A DNA stretch of 64,000 nt, taken from contig SVGD01000001.1 in NCBI GenBank assembly GCA_015056485.1, positions 195,094 through 259,093 on the forward strand. Direction: 5' to 3'. A program made the position numbers and the translations under genes. The DNA is from Clostridiales bacterium. Its GTDB lineage: Bacteria > Bacillota > Clostridia > TANB77 > CAG-508. A model generated the notes under the pieces. That model searched no databases. It was given only the letters and a program-made list of their open reading frames with translations, and had not been told where the DNA came from. Positions 8,005 through 18,809 of the stretch are shown here, in pieces (position 1 is the first letter of the stretch; each line of letters starts with the position of its first letter).

Positions 8005-11000
8005 TTAGTGTTTTAATACAAATTTTCTTATTCCGAAAACTCCTCCTGCTATTATTAATGCGCATGTTATTCCTAGTATAATCCATAATATAGTATTGTT
8101 TCCTGTTGGTGCTGTAATTATAATTGTTTCTCCCCAATATTCGTCAATTTCATTTAGTTTTCTTGCTCCACTTATTGTAGAAACCGCAGTACCTGTTTTT
8201 AAATTAATATATTCACCATCTACAAATTTATATGTTTCTCCTGAAGAATCAATGAAGCAATTTTCTAATGTCATTTCACTGTCTGCACTGTATGAATATG
8301 TTAAATTTCCTGGATTTACACTTGTTGATCTTCTTCCTGATGCTACTGAGTATGATAAAATTTCTGCATTATAACTTGGGAATGATATATCTTTAATATT
8401 ATTAGTATTTAGAGTTTTTGTTAATACAATTTTTTTATCATAATTTTTAGTATTTGGTTCTAAAGATTTTTTGCTATCTTGTGATTGTATTCTTGTATAA
8501 CTTTTTTCTGGACCTACACTATCTTCTTCAATTTCTATAACAGCACGTGGATCTTCTTTATATAATTTGTATTTTGCATGTGTACTTGTTAGTGGTGTCT
8601 TAGCTCTATCTTTATATTGTGAGAAATTGTTATCAACACCATAACTACTATAGTTAATTTCTTCATCAAATTCGAATTCGTTGTTTAAAAGTTCTTCTAT
8701 TTTGTGAATTCTAACTGTTACACCGGCTAATTTATTTGCCCAAGCTGATAACTCTTGTTCACCTAGTTTACTTTCTGGAGTTCCACCGTTTAATTCAACG
8801 ATATTATTTGCTTTACCTGTATAATAATAATCTCCTAAATAATATCCATTTGTATGCATAGATTTTCCATCTGAATGTTTTCTTTGTAATGTTTTTGTTC
8901 TTTCTGCTATATCATTTAATATTGTTTTAAATGTAATGTCATCTTCTATTGGAACTAATGTTGTTACCTTGCCAGAAACTCTATCTTCTTCATAAATAAA
9001 TTTACAAATTCCACCTTTTTTGAATTGTTCATATGTATTCATTAATTGTGCTGATAAATAGTCTGAATTTTCTTCAGTATTATTTGATACAACATATGTG
9101 TATTCTGCTTTTAATTCAGCCCCATTCATTAATTCATTTACATCTGTTTCGAATTTCCAGAAACCTCTTTCATCTCTAGTTGAAATTACTTGTGTTAAAT
9201 TATTTGAGTTTCCTTTTACATAATCTGCCACATTAGGATTGTTTCCTTTGTCTCTTTCCTTTAAGTAGTTTTCTATATCAAATTTTGCATCTAATATTTT
9301 GCCTTCTCCAGCTACATCTATTGATAATCCTGTAAGGTGTTTTTCTAAAGATATTTGAGTTTGTGGTCTTTCCATTAAACCAAAATCCATATTTACAATG
9401 CTACAATCGTTTGATGAATCCACTCCATTTGCTTTATTAGTAACTGCATAATTTATAATTATGTTATCATTGTTAATTCCATGAACTGCATTGTTTCCAG
9501 ATTTATATCTACAAACTCCACTATCATCCATCACTATGTCTTTTCCATTAAATTGTCTTTCCACTTTATAAGTATCTACTTTCTTTACCTGTTCTTTATT
9601 ATCTATCGCATTACCAACTGGGTCTTCACCATATACTTCAAATTTAGCTGTTTCTGCACACATCCAGTGAGTTGATAAATCTTGTAGTGCCTTTGCATCT
9701 ATAGTTTCACCAAAGTTTTCTCCAGAGAATAAAGCCATTTCTTCTAATCTTCTAGCTTCATTATCAAATGCATTTGAATAACGAGATTCTGTTACTTCAA
9801 TTATATTTAAAGTAACATTTTTATATTGAGTATTTCTTGCATCTATTGTTGACTTATATGAATTTCCATCATATTTCTTTGTTTCAGCATTATTAAGCAT
9901 ATCTGCAGTTCCATATTTATATCTTACAATATAATTTCCAGGAATATATCCTATAAATTTATATTCACCTTTGTTTGTACCTCCATTAGAAACACTCTCT
10001 ATTCCAGTTCCTGACATGTTTATTCTTTTTACGTCACTACTTCCTGTTTTTGTTTCTTGCCAAATATATTCTAATTGATATGTAGGTCCATCTTCTTTTG
10101 GTTTTATCTCTCTTATTTCAATAAGTTGTACTGTTACACCATCAATAGTTTTTTCATTATTATTATAAATACCATCCTCATTAGCATCATCCCAAACAAC
10201 ACCTGATAAAGTTCTTGCTTCTTGCTCTTCTGTTAGTTCGATATTTAGAATTCCAGCTGTGTCTGTATCATCTTCATATCTTATGGCTTCTCTTGATACT
10301 ATTTTTATTCCATCTTGCACTTTTATTTCCTTAATAGGAGCATTATTTCCTGGTTGTGAATTCATATCAATATATCCTTCATCACTACCATAACATGATA
10401 TTTCTGCTATATTTCCTGATACAAGTGAATTAGTATCATTTAATCTAGGAGTACCATCGTCATTTCGTAATTTAACTCTAAATGTTAGGTATATTTCTTT
10501 TCTTTCACATTTACTATCAGAAGGTATAATTTTTATTTTATAATAATTTTTTCCATCAATAGTATGTATGTTATAATTTCCATCAGCATTTTTATCAGAT
10601 TCTATTGTTGATGATGTTATTGTTGTATTTCCTTCTTCATCCTCTACTAGTTCTTTAGCTATTATAGCTCCACCTTTTTCTGGGTCAAGTTCAAAAAGAT
10701 CTGCTGAAAAATAGTCATCAATTGTATAGATATATGCATTTTTATTAGTTTGATTATTTACTTGTATTTTATATGTAACATATACATCTAAATCTTTAGT
10801 TCCTTTAGTTTTTATATCATCTATATCTTTATCTAATTGTTCAGCTTTATCAGTTGCATCAAATTCTTCTATATTTTCTCTCATATAATCTGCTATACTG
10901 TAATTATAATCTGATTCATATATTTTTTGATTATATGTTACATTTTGTTTGCCTAAATCCCCTTCATTTCCTGGTGTTCTTGCATATAGTGTTGCATTGC

Positions 11001-13842
11001 CATTATTATCAATACTATAATCATAATTTGTTGTTTTTCCATTTATTTTTGTACTAACACTATCTAAATTTGTTGATAAATCTAAATCAAACTCTCTTTT
11101 TACTAATCCACAATTTATTATTATTTCTGCATTGTCATTAACATTTTCTTTTTTTACATCACTTTTTGCATATATTTTAAATAAGTCAGCTTTATCTTTA
11201 TCTGAATGATTTGTTGTTACTACTTTTGAAATATGTTCGTCAACCATATTATAATCTAATGCTGTTATATTATCATATTCAGCCTCTTTAATAATTTCCT
11301 TAATTGCTATTTTTTTCGCATCTCTACTCTTAGTTGGATCTGTTAAAACTTCTAATATTTCAGTTAATCTACCATGTCCCTTCCATGTATTTAATACATA
11401 ATCTATATTAAATTCTCCATCTCCAACATTTTCAAAAATTGCTTTTATTTTTTCATCTACTGTTGTAATATCTACAATTTGATGTGCCCCTGCATTGTCT
11501 ACTTTTTTAAATCTATCATTGAAAGCTATTCTTGATCTTGATGATATTTTATCCATTCCAGTTATATTTGAAACCCATTTCCATTTATTTTTTCCCGTTG
11601 CACATTTTCCATCGCAATTTGATGTACATCTTGCTTTATTTTCTTCACTGTCATCACATTTACAAACTCCATCTATACAACCACATAGTACACCTGTACA
11701 ATCACAATCCCAAACCCATTCTTTTATCATTGCACCTTTTTTTATTTTTACAGGACCTTCTTGTGCCTTAGAATCACTATCTTCTCTTGCTATTTTTCCA
11801 TTGCTACCATCAACTACTTCAATATAATTCACACCATCATATTCAAAAACAATATATAAATTAGCAAGGTATTCCATGTCTTTAAATACATATTTACCGT
11901 TTTCATCAGTTTGTGTACATGCTACAATTAAATCAGATAATACTTGGTCATCTGCACTATCATCAAAATTATCTCCTAAAATTCCCTTCCAAAAATCATC
12001 AATTAAATTGCCAATTTTACTTTTACATAAATAAACATTTATTCCTGCTAATCCTTTAGGGCTACTTCCCATTTTTCCATCTGGTCCTGAAGAAGTTTTT
12101 ATTCCTGTTTGCCCATCTTCCCAAACAGTTCCTGTAATAGTAATTAATTTTTTATTTGTAAGTTTAAGATATACTGTAGTTCCGCTCTTAACACTTATTT
12201 CGTTTATTTCTTCCTTTGTATCACTAGTAGCATTTTCTAAGCTTGTTATTCCTTGTACTTCAATTTTTCCAGTATTCATAAACATTTCGTATAAATCTTT
12301 AAACTCTTTAATAAGATCTGTAGGATAAATATATTCATTTATTGTAATATTGTCTTTATTCTTTAAATTTACAGCTATAAAAATTGTTCTATTAATTTTT
12401 TCATAACCTACTTTTGCTGTATCTTCTTTTACAGAAATATATACAGATTTTCTTTCATTTCCCCAAAAATTAGGACTTGGTGTAAATTTATCTACTATTA
12501 TACTTCCACCATCTACTTTTAATTTACGATTATATGTTTCTCCTATCTTTTCTCCAGCTGAATTCTTAACTATCCATTTTAGTCCATCAACTTCTACTAT
12601 ATAATCTACATCCCTTGTAAAAGGGATATCATTAAAAGCTGGTAAATATTTACCTTTTATTTTAAATTCTTTTATAAAATAGAAATCAAATTCAAATATT
12701 GTTCCATCTACGTCGGCACCTTCAATAGAACTTTTTTTATCTAAAGTTAATGAAAATTCTCTATTCACTTCATTTTTTACATTCAAAGTCACAGAATTAG
12801 TTTCTTTACCACTAATAGTTACAAGAGAACTATCCGCATCTGGAATATTCCAATCTTTTAATTTCCATTGATGGTTTTCAAATTTATATGTTAAAGTTAT
12901 ACCTTCTGTTCCTGCTAAAAGTAAATATCCAGCCTGTGTTTGTTTTTCTTTAATAGTAACGGTTAAATCACTTGTGTCTGATATTTCTACTGTAGTTGAA
13001 TCGCTTCCTCCTGATGTTGTTAATGAGTTAGTTTTAACTGTCTTGTCTCCTTGTTTAAATATCACATCGAAACTAGCAGTTACCTTTATTGTAGAATCAT
13101 ATGCATCTGTTTTATTAATTGTTATTTTAATTTTTTTATTGTCTGCTTCTGTATCACTTGTCTTCTCTAAAATTATTAATCTTTGATTTTCTGAAGCATT
13201 AGTTGGTTTTTCAAAAATATGATATTTAGCAGAATAATTTCTATCACTAGTTCCATTGCATATTTCAACAGCTTTATCGTAATATGCTTGTTCAGCACTT
13301 GTTAAACTACAATCTTTATTTCCCCTGTACATTCCAACTTTTTTAGCGTAGTTGTCCTCTTCTCCTGAATACATATTATATAAATATGCCCATAATACGT
13401 GTTGTGCTATACCTTCATTTGAACCATTAGACTCTTCCTTGTTACTGCCCCAAGCATTATTTAAAGATAATATATAAGCAATCCCCTGAGCATAATTTAA
13501 TAATTTATCACTAGGATTAATTGAAGTTCCATTTATTAGTATGTCTGTACCTGTTATTTCGTAGCAATCTTTAACTTTATATATCATTCCAGCTGAACCT
13601 GGCGAAAAAGGTTGTCCATGCTCAACACACAAAACATTTTCATTCATTGACCATGTACCAAAATATACCCTAAATTCATCGCCTTTTTTATATGTAACTT
13701 CTTCTAAAGAACCGCCACCATCAGGATCAATTTTTGTACTTCCAGCAGCTTTTACTATCATGTTATTAGATAACATTATAAAGAATACGAGAACTAATAA
13801 TGCTATTATTATAATTTTACTTTTTAAATTTGTTTTTTTCAT
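8005..13842 (-). CDS. Giant surface adhesin with predicted thioester domain and SdrD-B-like repeats
   Basis: A 1945-residue exported protein. The signal peptide covers about residues 7-33. Residues 45-170 look like a Cys-Gln thioester domain: VLCVEHG gives Cys72 and IAQHVLWAYL gives Gln147, which in this family form a bond that couples covalently to host ligands. Prealbumin/SdrD-B-like modules begin near residue 572 (GTVWEDGQTG) and 1215 (GVVWDDANEDGI, a calcium-loop pattern). A segment near 706-750 carries nine cysteines in about 35 residues (CDCTGVLCGCIDGVCKC and onward). The C-terminus is APTGNN, a membrane span and a basic tail, a variant sorting signal. It follows the upstream surface gene by 16 bases. 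Confidence 0.85.
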   Translation of the reverse strand: MKKTNLKSKIIIIALLVLVFFIMLSNNMIVKAAGSTKIDPDGGGSLEEVTYKKGDEFRVYFGTWSMNENVLCVEHGQPFSPGSAGMIYKVKDCYEITGTDILINGTSINPSDKLLNYAQGIAYILSLNNAWGSNKEESNGSNEGIAQHVLWAYLYNMYSGEEDNYAKKVGMYRGNKDCSLTSAEQAYYDKAVEICNGTSDRNYSAKYHIFEKPTNASENQRLIILEKTSDTEADNKKIKITINKTDAYDSTIKVTASFDVIFKQGDKTVKTNSLTTSGGSDSTTVEISDTSDLTVTIKEKQTQAGYLLLAGTEGITLTYKFENHQWKLKDWNIPDADSSLVTISGKETNSVTLNVKNEVNREFSLTLDKKSSIEGADVDGTIFEFDFYFIKEFKIKGKYLPAFNDIPFTRDVDYIVEVDGLKWIVKNSAGEKIGETYNRKLKVDGGSIIVDKFTPSPNFWGNERKSVYISVKEDTAKVGYEKINRTIFIAVNLKNKDNITINEYIYPTDLIKEFKDLYEMFMNTGKIEVQGITSLENATSDTKEEINEISVKSGTTVYLKLTNKKLITITGTVWEDGQTGIKTSSGPDGKMGSSPKGLAGINVYLCKSKIGNLIDDFWKGILGDNFDDSADDQVLSDLIVACTQTDENGKYVFKDMEYLANLYIVFEYDGVNYIEVVDGSNGKIAREDSDSKAQEGPVKIKKGAMIKEWVWDCDCTGVLCGCIDGVCKCDDSEENKARCTSNCDGKCATGKNKWKWVSNITGMDKISSRSRIAFNDRFKKVDNAGAHQIVDITTVDEKIKAIFENVGDGEFNIDYVLNTWKGHGRLTEILEVLTDPTKSRDAKKIAIKEIIKEAEYDNITALDYNMVDEHISKVVTTNHSDKDKADLFKIYAKSDVKKENVNDNAEIIINCGLVKREFDLDLSTNLDSVSTKINGKTTNYDYSIDNNGNATLYARTPGNEGDLGKQNVTYNQKIYESDYNYSIADYMRENIEEFDATDKAEQLDKDIDDIKTKGTKDLDVYVTYKIQVNNQTNKNAYIYTIDDYFSADLFELDPEKGGAIIAKELVEDEEGNTTITSSTIESDKNADGNYNIHTIDGKNYYKIKIIPSDSKCERKEIYLTFRVKLRNDDGTPRLNDTNSLVSGNIAEISCYGSDEGYIDMNSQPGNNAPIKEIKVQDGIKIVSREAIRYEDDTDTAGILNIELTEEQEARTLSGVVWDDANEDGIYNNNEKTIDGVTVQLIEIREIKPKEDGPTYQLEYIWQETKTGSSDVKRINMSGTGIESVSNGGTNKGEYKFIGYIPGNYIVRYKYGTADMLNNAETKKYDGNSYKSTIDARNTQYKNVTLNIIEVTESRYSNAFDNEARRLEEMALFSGENFGETIDAKALQDLSTHWMCAETAKFEVYGEDPVGNAIDNKEQVKKVDTYKVERQFNGKDIVMDDSGVCRYKSGNNAVHGINNDNIIINYAVTNKANGVDSSNDCSIVNMDFGLMERPQTQISLEKHLTGLSIDVAGEGKILDAKFDIENYLKERDKGNNPNVADYVKGNSNNLTQVISTRDERGFWKFETDVNELMNGAELKAEYTYVVSNNTEENSDYLSAQLMNTYEQFKKGGICKFIYEEDRVSGKVTTLVPIEDDITFKTILNDIAERTKTLQRKHSDGKSMHTNGYYLGDYYYTGKANNIVELNGGTPESKLGEQELSAWANKLAGVTVRIHKIEELLNNEFEFDEEINYSSYGVDNNFSQYKDRAKTPLTSTHAKYKLYKEDPRAVIEIEEDSVGPEKSYTRIQSQDSKKSLEPNTKNYDKKIVLTKTLNTNNIKDISFPSYNAEILSYSVASGRRSTSVNPGNLTYSYSADSEMTLENCFIDSSGETYKFVDGEYINLKTGTAVSTISGARKLNEIDEYWGETIIITAPTGNNTILWIILGITCALIIAGGVFGIRKFVLKH

Positions 13843-13858
13843 TTCTTAATTCTCCCTT

Positions 13859-16800
13859 CTATATATTACCTTTTAATACTTTTTTGTTTATTAATAAAAT
13901 TCCAGCTGAAATTATTATTAAATTTATTAAAACAATTCCTATATACATCCATGTGCCTCCAGTTTTAATTGAAACAATTAATTCTGCTTGTCCTATATCA
14001 TCTTCTCCATCTTTTTTATTTGCAGGAGCAGAATCTTTTTCCTCTAGTCCTTCTGTATTAGTTGCTGAACCAATTTCTGCTATATTTTTTATTGTTAATG
14101 AACTATCAGAATTTATTGTCTTTGTTAATACTATTGTTTCTGTAACTTCTTTTCCAGGCTTTAATTCTTCCATTGATAATGCTATATCGTGTAATACTCC
14201 TTGAGAATCAGCATACCAATTAGTATTCATTTCTGAATTAAATGTTAAATCCTTAGGCATATAGTCTAAAATATCTGTTATATACGCTGGCACATCTCCT
14301 TCATTAGCAATTGTTATTTCATATTCTATTAATAATGTGCTTCCTTTATAGTTTTTACCTGGTATTTCTATTTTTGCAAAATTAGTATTTGTAAAATCAT
14401 ATTCTGTTGTTCCGCTACTGTTCTTTACTGTTACTTTCTTTATTTGTTTTTTCAAACTTAAATCAAAAGAATCATTTTCTTTTAATCCTAAGTCTATATT
14501 TACTACACTAGAATCTTTAATTTTTATTGTATCTGTTAGTGCAACTGTTTGTGTTTCTCCATTTATTGTTACTTTTTGAGTAGTTGCATCTGAATTAACA
14601 GAAATGTTTATTCCTTGTTTATTATATTCTGTTGTATGATATTTTGATGTGTCATATTTAAATAATACTTTGTAATCTCCGTTTTTTATTCCTTCAAAAG
14701 TATACGCTCCAACTTTTGAAGTCTTTGTTGTTAATTTCTTTCCATCACTATTTTCTATAACTTTACCAGTAGTTGCATCTACAAGAAGAACCTCTATTCC
14801 TTCTAAAGTTTTTTCTGTACTTTCTCTTTTTCCATCTTCATTTTCATCTAACCATGCTACACCTAAAATGCTATATGTATTAACACTGTTTTTCTCTTCA
14901 TTTGAATCTGCTTCTTTGTTAGAATTATCTTTATTATCATTTTTTTCTGCTAGATTTTCTTGTACATTCTTTGTTATTATGTTTGTAACTACTTCAGATT
15001 CTTCATATGTTCCATTACCTAAATTAAGTTTTGCTACATTATTAATTGTTTTTGAAGTATTAGAATCTTTTAATTCCTTTACAACACCTTCTACTTTAAT
15101 ATTTATTGTTTGTCCTTCTTTTAATGGATATACTAATTCTACTTCTGAATTTGAAGTATATTTAGTTTTTATATCATCCTTATTTGTATAATAACTTATT
15201 TTATTTATTGATATTTCTTCTGGAACATAGTCTTCCACTTGCACAGAGCCACTTCTTTTACCTATATTGGTTACTTCTATATCATACTCTACAGAATCAT
15301 ATTCATTTAAATTAACATTATTTTTTGAACTTAAATGAATTTCAAATTCTGCTGTACGTATTATATTAGTAATTGTATTTGATTGACATTCTTTTTTTCC
15401 TTTTGCATTTACTAATGCATAATTTTTTATTTCAGCTTCATTATTTAATTCCTCAGCCAATTCTTCTACTTCAACTTCAAGAACAACTACAATTTCTTCA
15501 TTTTTAGCGATTCTTTCTATATTGTAAGTTACTATATCTTTATTTACATTACAATTTTTTTCTTCAATACCATCAGTATTTTCATTATAAAAATATGCTT
15601 TTGAAAACTTTGTATGTTTAGGAATTTGTGTAGTTACAACAGCATTTTGAATTTCTTCATTACTTATATTTTTTATGCTTATTCTATATTTGTTAGTATC
15701 TCCTTGACTTAAAACTCCTTGATTGTTCATATATGTTGTCATTTTTATTTCAAAATCTGCTGGCACTACTTTTGAATTTCTTTCTTCTAATGCAATCGTT
15801 TTTTCTCCTGCTACCAAGGTTGTCTTACTTAAAAATTGTGTTTCTTTTTTTACATTATCTAATTTTATTACTATTTCCGCTTCAACTTCTTGTCCAATTG
15901 CTAAATCTTTTATGTTCCATTCTTTTTTATTGTCTTCGTCTTCTACATATTCAAAAATTGAACCTTGTAAAGCTGTATATTCTATAATTTTTCCATTTTC
16001 AATAGCCTCATATGTAAATACTGCTTCTGGAATATCTTCATCTCCATCATTTATTATTTTCATATTATATGTTACTATTTGTCCGCCATTTAAAGTTTTA
16101 TTTTCAACATCTGGAACTATTTCTACTTTTGCTGATGGTCCTTTTCCTGTTGTTATTTTCATATTTAAATTCTTATTCATATTATTTCCATTATAAATAT
16201 AGTCCATTTCTAATGATGTTTCTAAAACTTCATTATATGGTAAATTTTCTGGAATACTCAATGTATATGATAAATTTAATTGTTCTCCATGTTTCATTTC
16301 ATTTATTGAAATAACATATGTTTTAGCTAATGATATTTCTTCAACTTTTTCTTCACCATTAAAGTATTCTACTTCACATTCTAATCCTGAAACTTTAATT
16401 GCTTCTATTAAACTACTATTAATTGTAGTTTCTTTATCACATAAGTTTCCTTGTAATTTTAAATCTTTTAATGGAGCTCCATGGTTATTAATTAATGTAA
16501 TGTCCACATTTGCTACTGTGCTTTGATCAAATGTATTAATTTTTATAGTATTATTTTCTTCAATTGATGTTGCTACTTGTCCATTTACAGTTAAGTTTGT
16601 TACAGAAATTAATTCAGCAGGTGAATATACATTTACTTTAATTGCTTCTATGTTAGTTTCATCATCTTCACCATTTTTGCATGTTGCTGTAACTTCAAAT
16701 TCTCCTGTTGGTGTTGTTCTTTCTACTTCTAATAGTGCTTTTAATGAAATACTTTGTTGCATTTCGTCATAATTATATTTCTCTTGTTCTCCTACAACTT

Positions 16801-18280
16801 CAATTATAATTGTATTATTTATTACACCACTGTTTGCTATTTTCAATCCATCATCTAAAGCTAATGCAACATCATTTATAGATTTTACCTTTACAGCTGA
16901 TGGTAAAGAAATTTTTATTATTGGATTTTTATATAATTTATGTTCAGGTCCATTTGCTAATAAATCAACTGTGAAATTAACTTCATTATTTATTAAACTA
17001 GATAATACTGTTTGATTAGCATTTACATATTCCATACTTAAATCAGCTTGTGTTTCTGGTTCTTTTATTTCATAATCATTTAATAAATCAACTTTATAAC
17101 TATCTTCTTTACATGAAAAATTAATTGCTGATTCTAATTTATTTATTTTTTCTATATCAACAAATTCATTTAATTTAATTATTTTATTATATTCAATATT
17201 AAATATTCCCTCTTTTTCTGGAATATTTGTTTTTATAATAACATCAATAACATCTTCTGAATGTTCAATAACAATTTTGTCATCTTCTTCATTCATTTTT
17301 GTTACATCAATCACTTCATAGTTTTTATATTTTTCATTTTTTTCATCATATTCAGTAAATAAGATTACTGTTTCTTTTTCACCTTCGTTTGTTTTAGCTG
17401 TAACAAAAATAACTGATTCATTATTTTCTCCAAATATATTTAATAGTTCTTTTTTACTAAAAGTTGTTGATTTATAATATATTGAATTTTCTATTTCCTC
17501 TGAAATTATTTCTTGTGTTTCTTCATCAATATTTTCTTGTAGAATTTTATCTTTATTTCTAATAACAAAATTTTCTTTTAATAATTTCTTTTCTATATCT
17601 TTAACGTCCACTATTACTTTTTTAGAATATTCTGTATTTTCTTTTAGATACATATTACCTTTGTAAATATCTGTAATTGTTTCATTTACAGTAATTATAT
17701 CTCCAAATTGAATACCTGCTACATATTCTATCTCTTCAGCCTTAGATTTTATATTTTTGTTATCTTCTACTTCTACACTTACTAAAATTTCCTTTGATTT
17801 TAGTTTTGGTTCATCAAATTCATATTTTTCTTCATCTTCATTATAATCAGCTTTTTCTTTATAAGTGTATGTAACTGTAAAACTATTTTCTTTCTTTGCT
17901 TCAAAACTTAATTTATTGTTTTCAAAATTAAATTGTGTATCATAAGAGTTTACTTTTATTTTTTCAGCTTTTTTATTTTCAATTACAGTTTCAGGTATTA
18001 CTATTTCAGCTTTCCCTTCAGCATTTTCAATTTTACTTGCAATCTCTAATTGAACTATTCTTTTAAACCCTTCTTCAAATTCATAAACTTTATTCGTCTT
18101 AAATCCCTGTTTTAATTCAAGATTTATTTCTTTTTCTTCTTTTGCATAACTAATAGAACTTTCAGCAATATACATACCTATAAGCATATAATTTGCAAAA
18201 GTTAATGTAAAAACTAACATAAATGCTAAAGCTCTATTCATTATTTTTCCGTTTTTTGAATTCAAAAATTTACTAAGCAT
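13859..18280 (-). CDS. Large surface protein with DUF11-like and SdrD-B-like modules
   Basis: A 1473-residue exported wall protein. Signal peptide or anchor at about residues 14-36. A long acidic N-terminal half is followed by several DUF11-like modules (about 590-1130; recurring patterns such as YTIEITNIGKRSGSVQV-like strands) and one SdrD-B-like domain at about 1137 (LGVAWLDENEDGKRE). The end has IKTGGTWMYIG, a membrane span and KKVLKGNI, a sorting-signal layout without canonical LPXTG. It is the first gene of the surface operon and sits 16 bases ahead of the thioester adhesin; the two may form one surface structure anchored by the sortase at 40375. The ATG follows GGGAGG. Confidence 0.85.
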   Translation of the reverse strand: MLSKFLNSKNGKIMNRALAFMLVFTLTFANYMLIGMYIAESSISYAKEEKEINLELKQGFKTNKVYEFEEGFKRIVQLEIASKIENAEGKAEIVIPETVIENKKAEKIKVNSYDTQFNFENNKLSFEAKKENSFTVTYTYKEKADYNEDEEKYEFDEPKLKSKEILVSVEVEDNKNIKSKAEEIEYVAGIQFGDIITVNETITDIYKGNMYLKENTEYSKKVIVDVKDIEKKLLKENFVIRNKDKILQENIDEETQEIISEEIENSIYYKSTTFSKKELLNIFGENNESVIFVTAKTNEGEKETVILFTEYDEKNEKYKNYEVIDVTKMNEEDDKIVIEHSEDVIDVIIKTNIPEKEGIFNIEYNKIIKLNEFVDIEKINKLESAINFSCKEDSYKVDLLNDYEIKEPETQADLSMEYVNANQTVLSSLINNEVNFTVDLLANGPEHKLYKNPIIKISLPSAVKVKSINDVALALDDGLKIANSGVINNTIIIEVVGEQEKYNYDEMQQSISLKALLEVERTTPTGEFEVTATCKNGEDDETNIEAIKVNVYSPAELISVTNLTVNGQVATSIEENNTIKINTFDQSTVANVDITLINNHGAPLKDLKLQGNLCDKETTINSSLIEAIKVSGLECEVEYFNGEEKVEEISLAKTYVISINEMKHGEQLNLSYTLSIPENLPYNEVLETSLEMDYIYNGNNMNKNLNMKITTGKGPSAKVEIVPDVENKTLNGGQIVTYNMKIINDGDEDIPEAVFTYEAIENGKIIEYTALQGSIFEYVEDEDNKKEWNIKDLAIGQEVEAEIVIKLDNVKKETQFLSKTTLVAGEKTIALEERNSKVVPADFEIKMTTYMNNQGVLSQGDTNKYRISIKNISNEEIQNAVVTTQIPKHTKFSKAYFYNENTDGIEEKNCNVNKDIVTYNIERIAKNEEIVVVLEVEVEELAEELNNEAEIKNYALVNAKGKKECQSNTITNIIRTAEFEIHLSSKNNVNLNEYDSVEYDIEVTNIGKRSGSVQVEDYVPEEISINKISYYTNKDDIKTKYTSNSEVELVYPLKEGQTINIKVEGVVKELKDSNTSKTINNVAKLNLGNGTYEESEVVTNIITKNVQENLAEKNDNKDNSNKEADSNEEKNSVNTYSILGVAWLDENEDGKRESTEKTLEGIEVLLVDATTGKVIENSDGKKLTTKTSKVGAYTFEGIKNGDYKVLFKYDTSKYHTTEYNKQGINISVNSDATTQKVTINGETQTVALTDTIKIKDSSVVNIDLGLKENDSFDLSLKKQIKKVTVKNSSGTTEYDFTNTNFAKIEIPGKNYKGSTLLIEYEITIANEGDVPAYITDILDYMPKDLTFNSEMNTNWYADSQGVLHDIALSMEELKPGKEVTETIVLTKTINSDSSLTIKNIAEIGSATNTEGLEEKDSAPANKKDGEDDIGQAELIVSIKTGGTWMYIGIVLINLIIISAGILLINKKVLKGNI

Positions 18281-18460
18281 TATTGCTCCTCCCTGAACAC
18301 TTTATATTTAACATATTAAAATTACATACAATTATATATATTAATACATCAATATTTTCACATTTTTACGGTTTATTGTCAATATTTACATTTTAGTAAA
18401 ATAATATGTAAAAAAAAGGCTTCTTACGGAAGTAATTTTCTAACATATTGCTATGGAAAT

Positions 18461-18481
18461 ATGACATTTTAATGACATTTT
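18461..18481 (-). promoter_or_regulatory. Tandem 10-base repeats in the surface-operon leader
   Basis: ATGACATTTT occurs at 18461-18470 and 18472-18481, an 11-base period (one helical turn), just downstream of the predicted transcription start. It looks like an operator, but no regulator is identifiable. Confidence 0.4.
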
Positions 18482-18506
18482 TATAATATATAATTGCACT
18501 TACTTT

Positions 18507-18535
18507 ATTATATACGGTTATGTAAACTTTTTCAA
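18507..18535 (-). promoter_or_regulatory. Sigma-A promoter of the surface-protein operon
   Basis: On the minus strand TTGAAA (18535-18530) and TATAAT (18512-18507) are 17 bases apart. Transcription would start near 18500, giving an AT-rich leader of about 220 bases. A second candidate, TTGACA with GAAAAT, lies closer to the gene near 18355-18380. The rest of the 520-base gap (18281-18803) holds two repeat elements and no gene. Confidence 0.65.
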
Positions 18536-18702
18536 GTGTTTTTGCTATTTTTTTACAGTTTTTCGGCGTTTTTTGTTAGATTTAAGCCGATTTAAACATT
18601 TCACTATTAATTCATACTCATACCCCTATTTTTTTACAAAATATCATAAAAAAAATGACCTTTCGAATACATAATAAAAATGATGTAGTAACCACAAAAA
18701 AA

Positions 18703-18727
18703 CGGACGGCTAATAGCCGCCCCTACA
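18703..18727. repeat. GGACGGCT-type intergenic palindrome
   Basis: CGGACGGCTA, ATAGCCGCCC and CTACA form the same module as at 6913, 34598 and 58413. A small hairpin AAATCCGT/ACGGATTT follows at about 18730-18750. Confidence 0.75.
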
Positions 18728-18752
18728 TCCAAATCCGTTACACGGATTTTGT

Positions 18753-18809
18753 ACTATTCACTATTCATTCTTCACTATTAACTAAGCGAAACGCATTCCG
18801 CCCCTACAT
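18753..18809. repeat. ACTATTCATT-type repeat ending in CCCCTACA
   Basis: A run of ACTATTCACTATTCATTC-like words is followed by AACTAAGCGAAACGC and CCGCCCCTACA. A related unit lies at 55417-55466. Its right end overlaps the patatin stop codon. Confidence 0.55.

Noticed and set aside
11495..11827. Open frames opposite the giant surface genes
   Set aside because: They are antisense to long, well-supported coding sequences, have no ribosome sites and show low-complexity composition that mirrors the true genes.
18281..18560. Cyclic-di-GMP riboswitch ahead of the adhesin operon
   Set aside because: The conserved core sequences of the known classes are absent; the leader is almost pure A/T.
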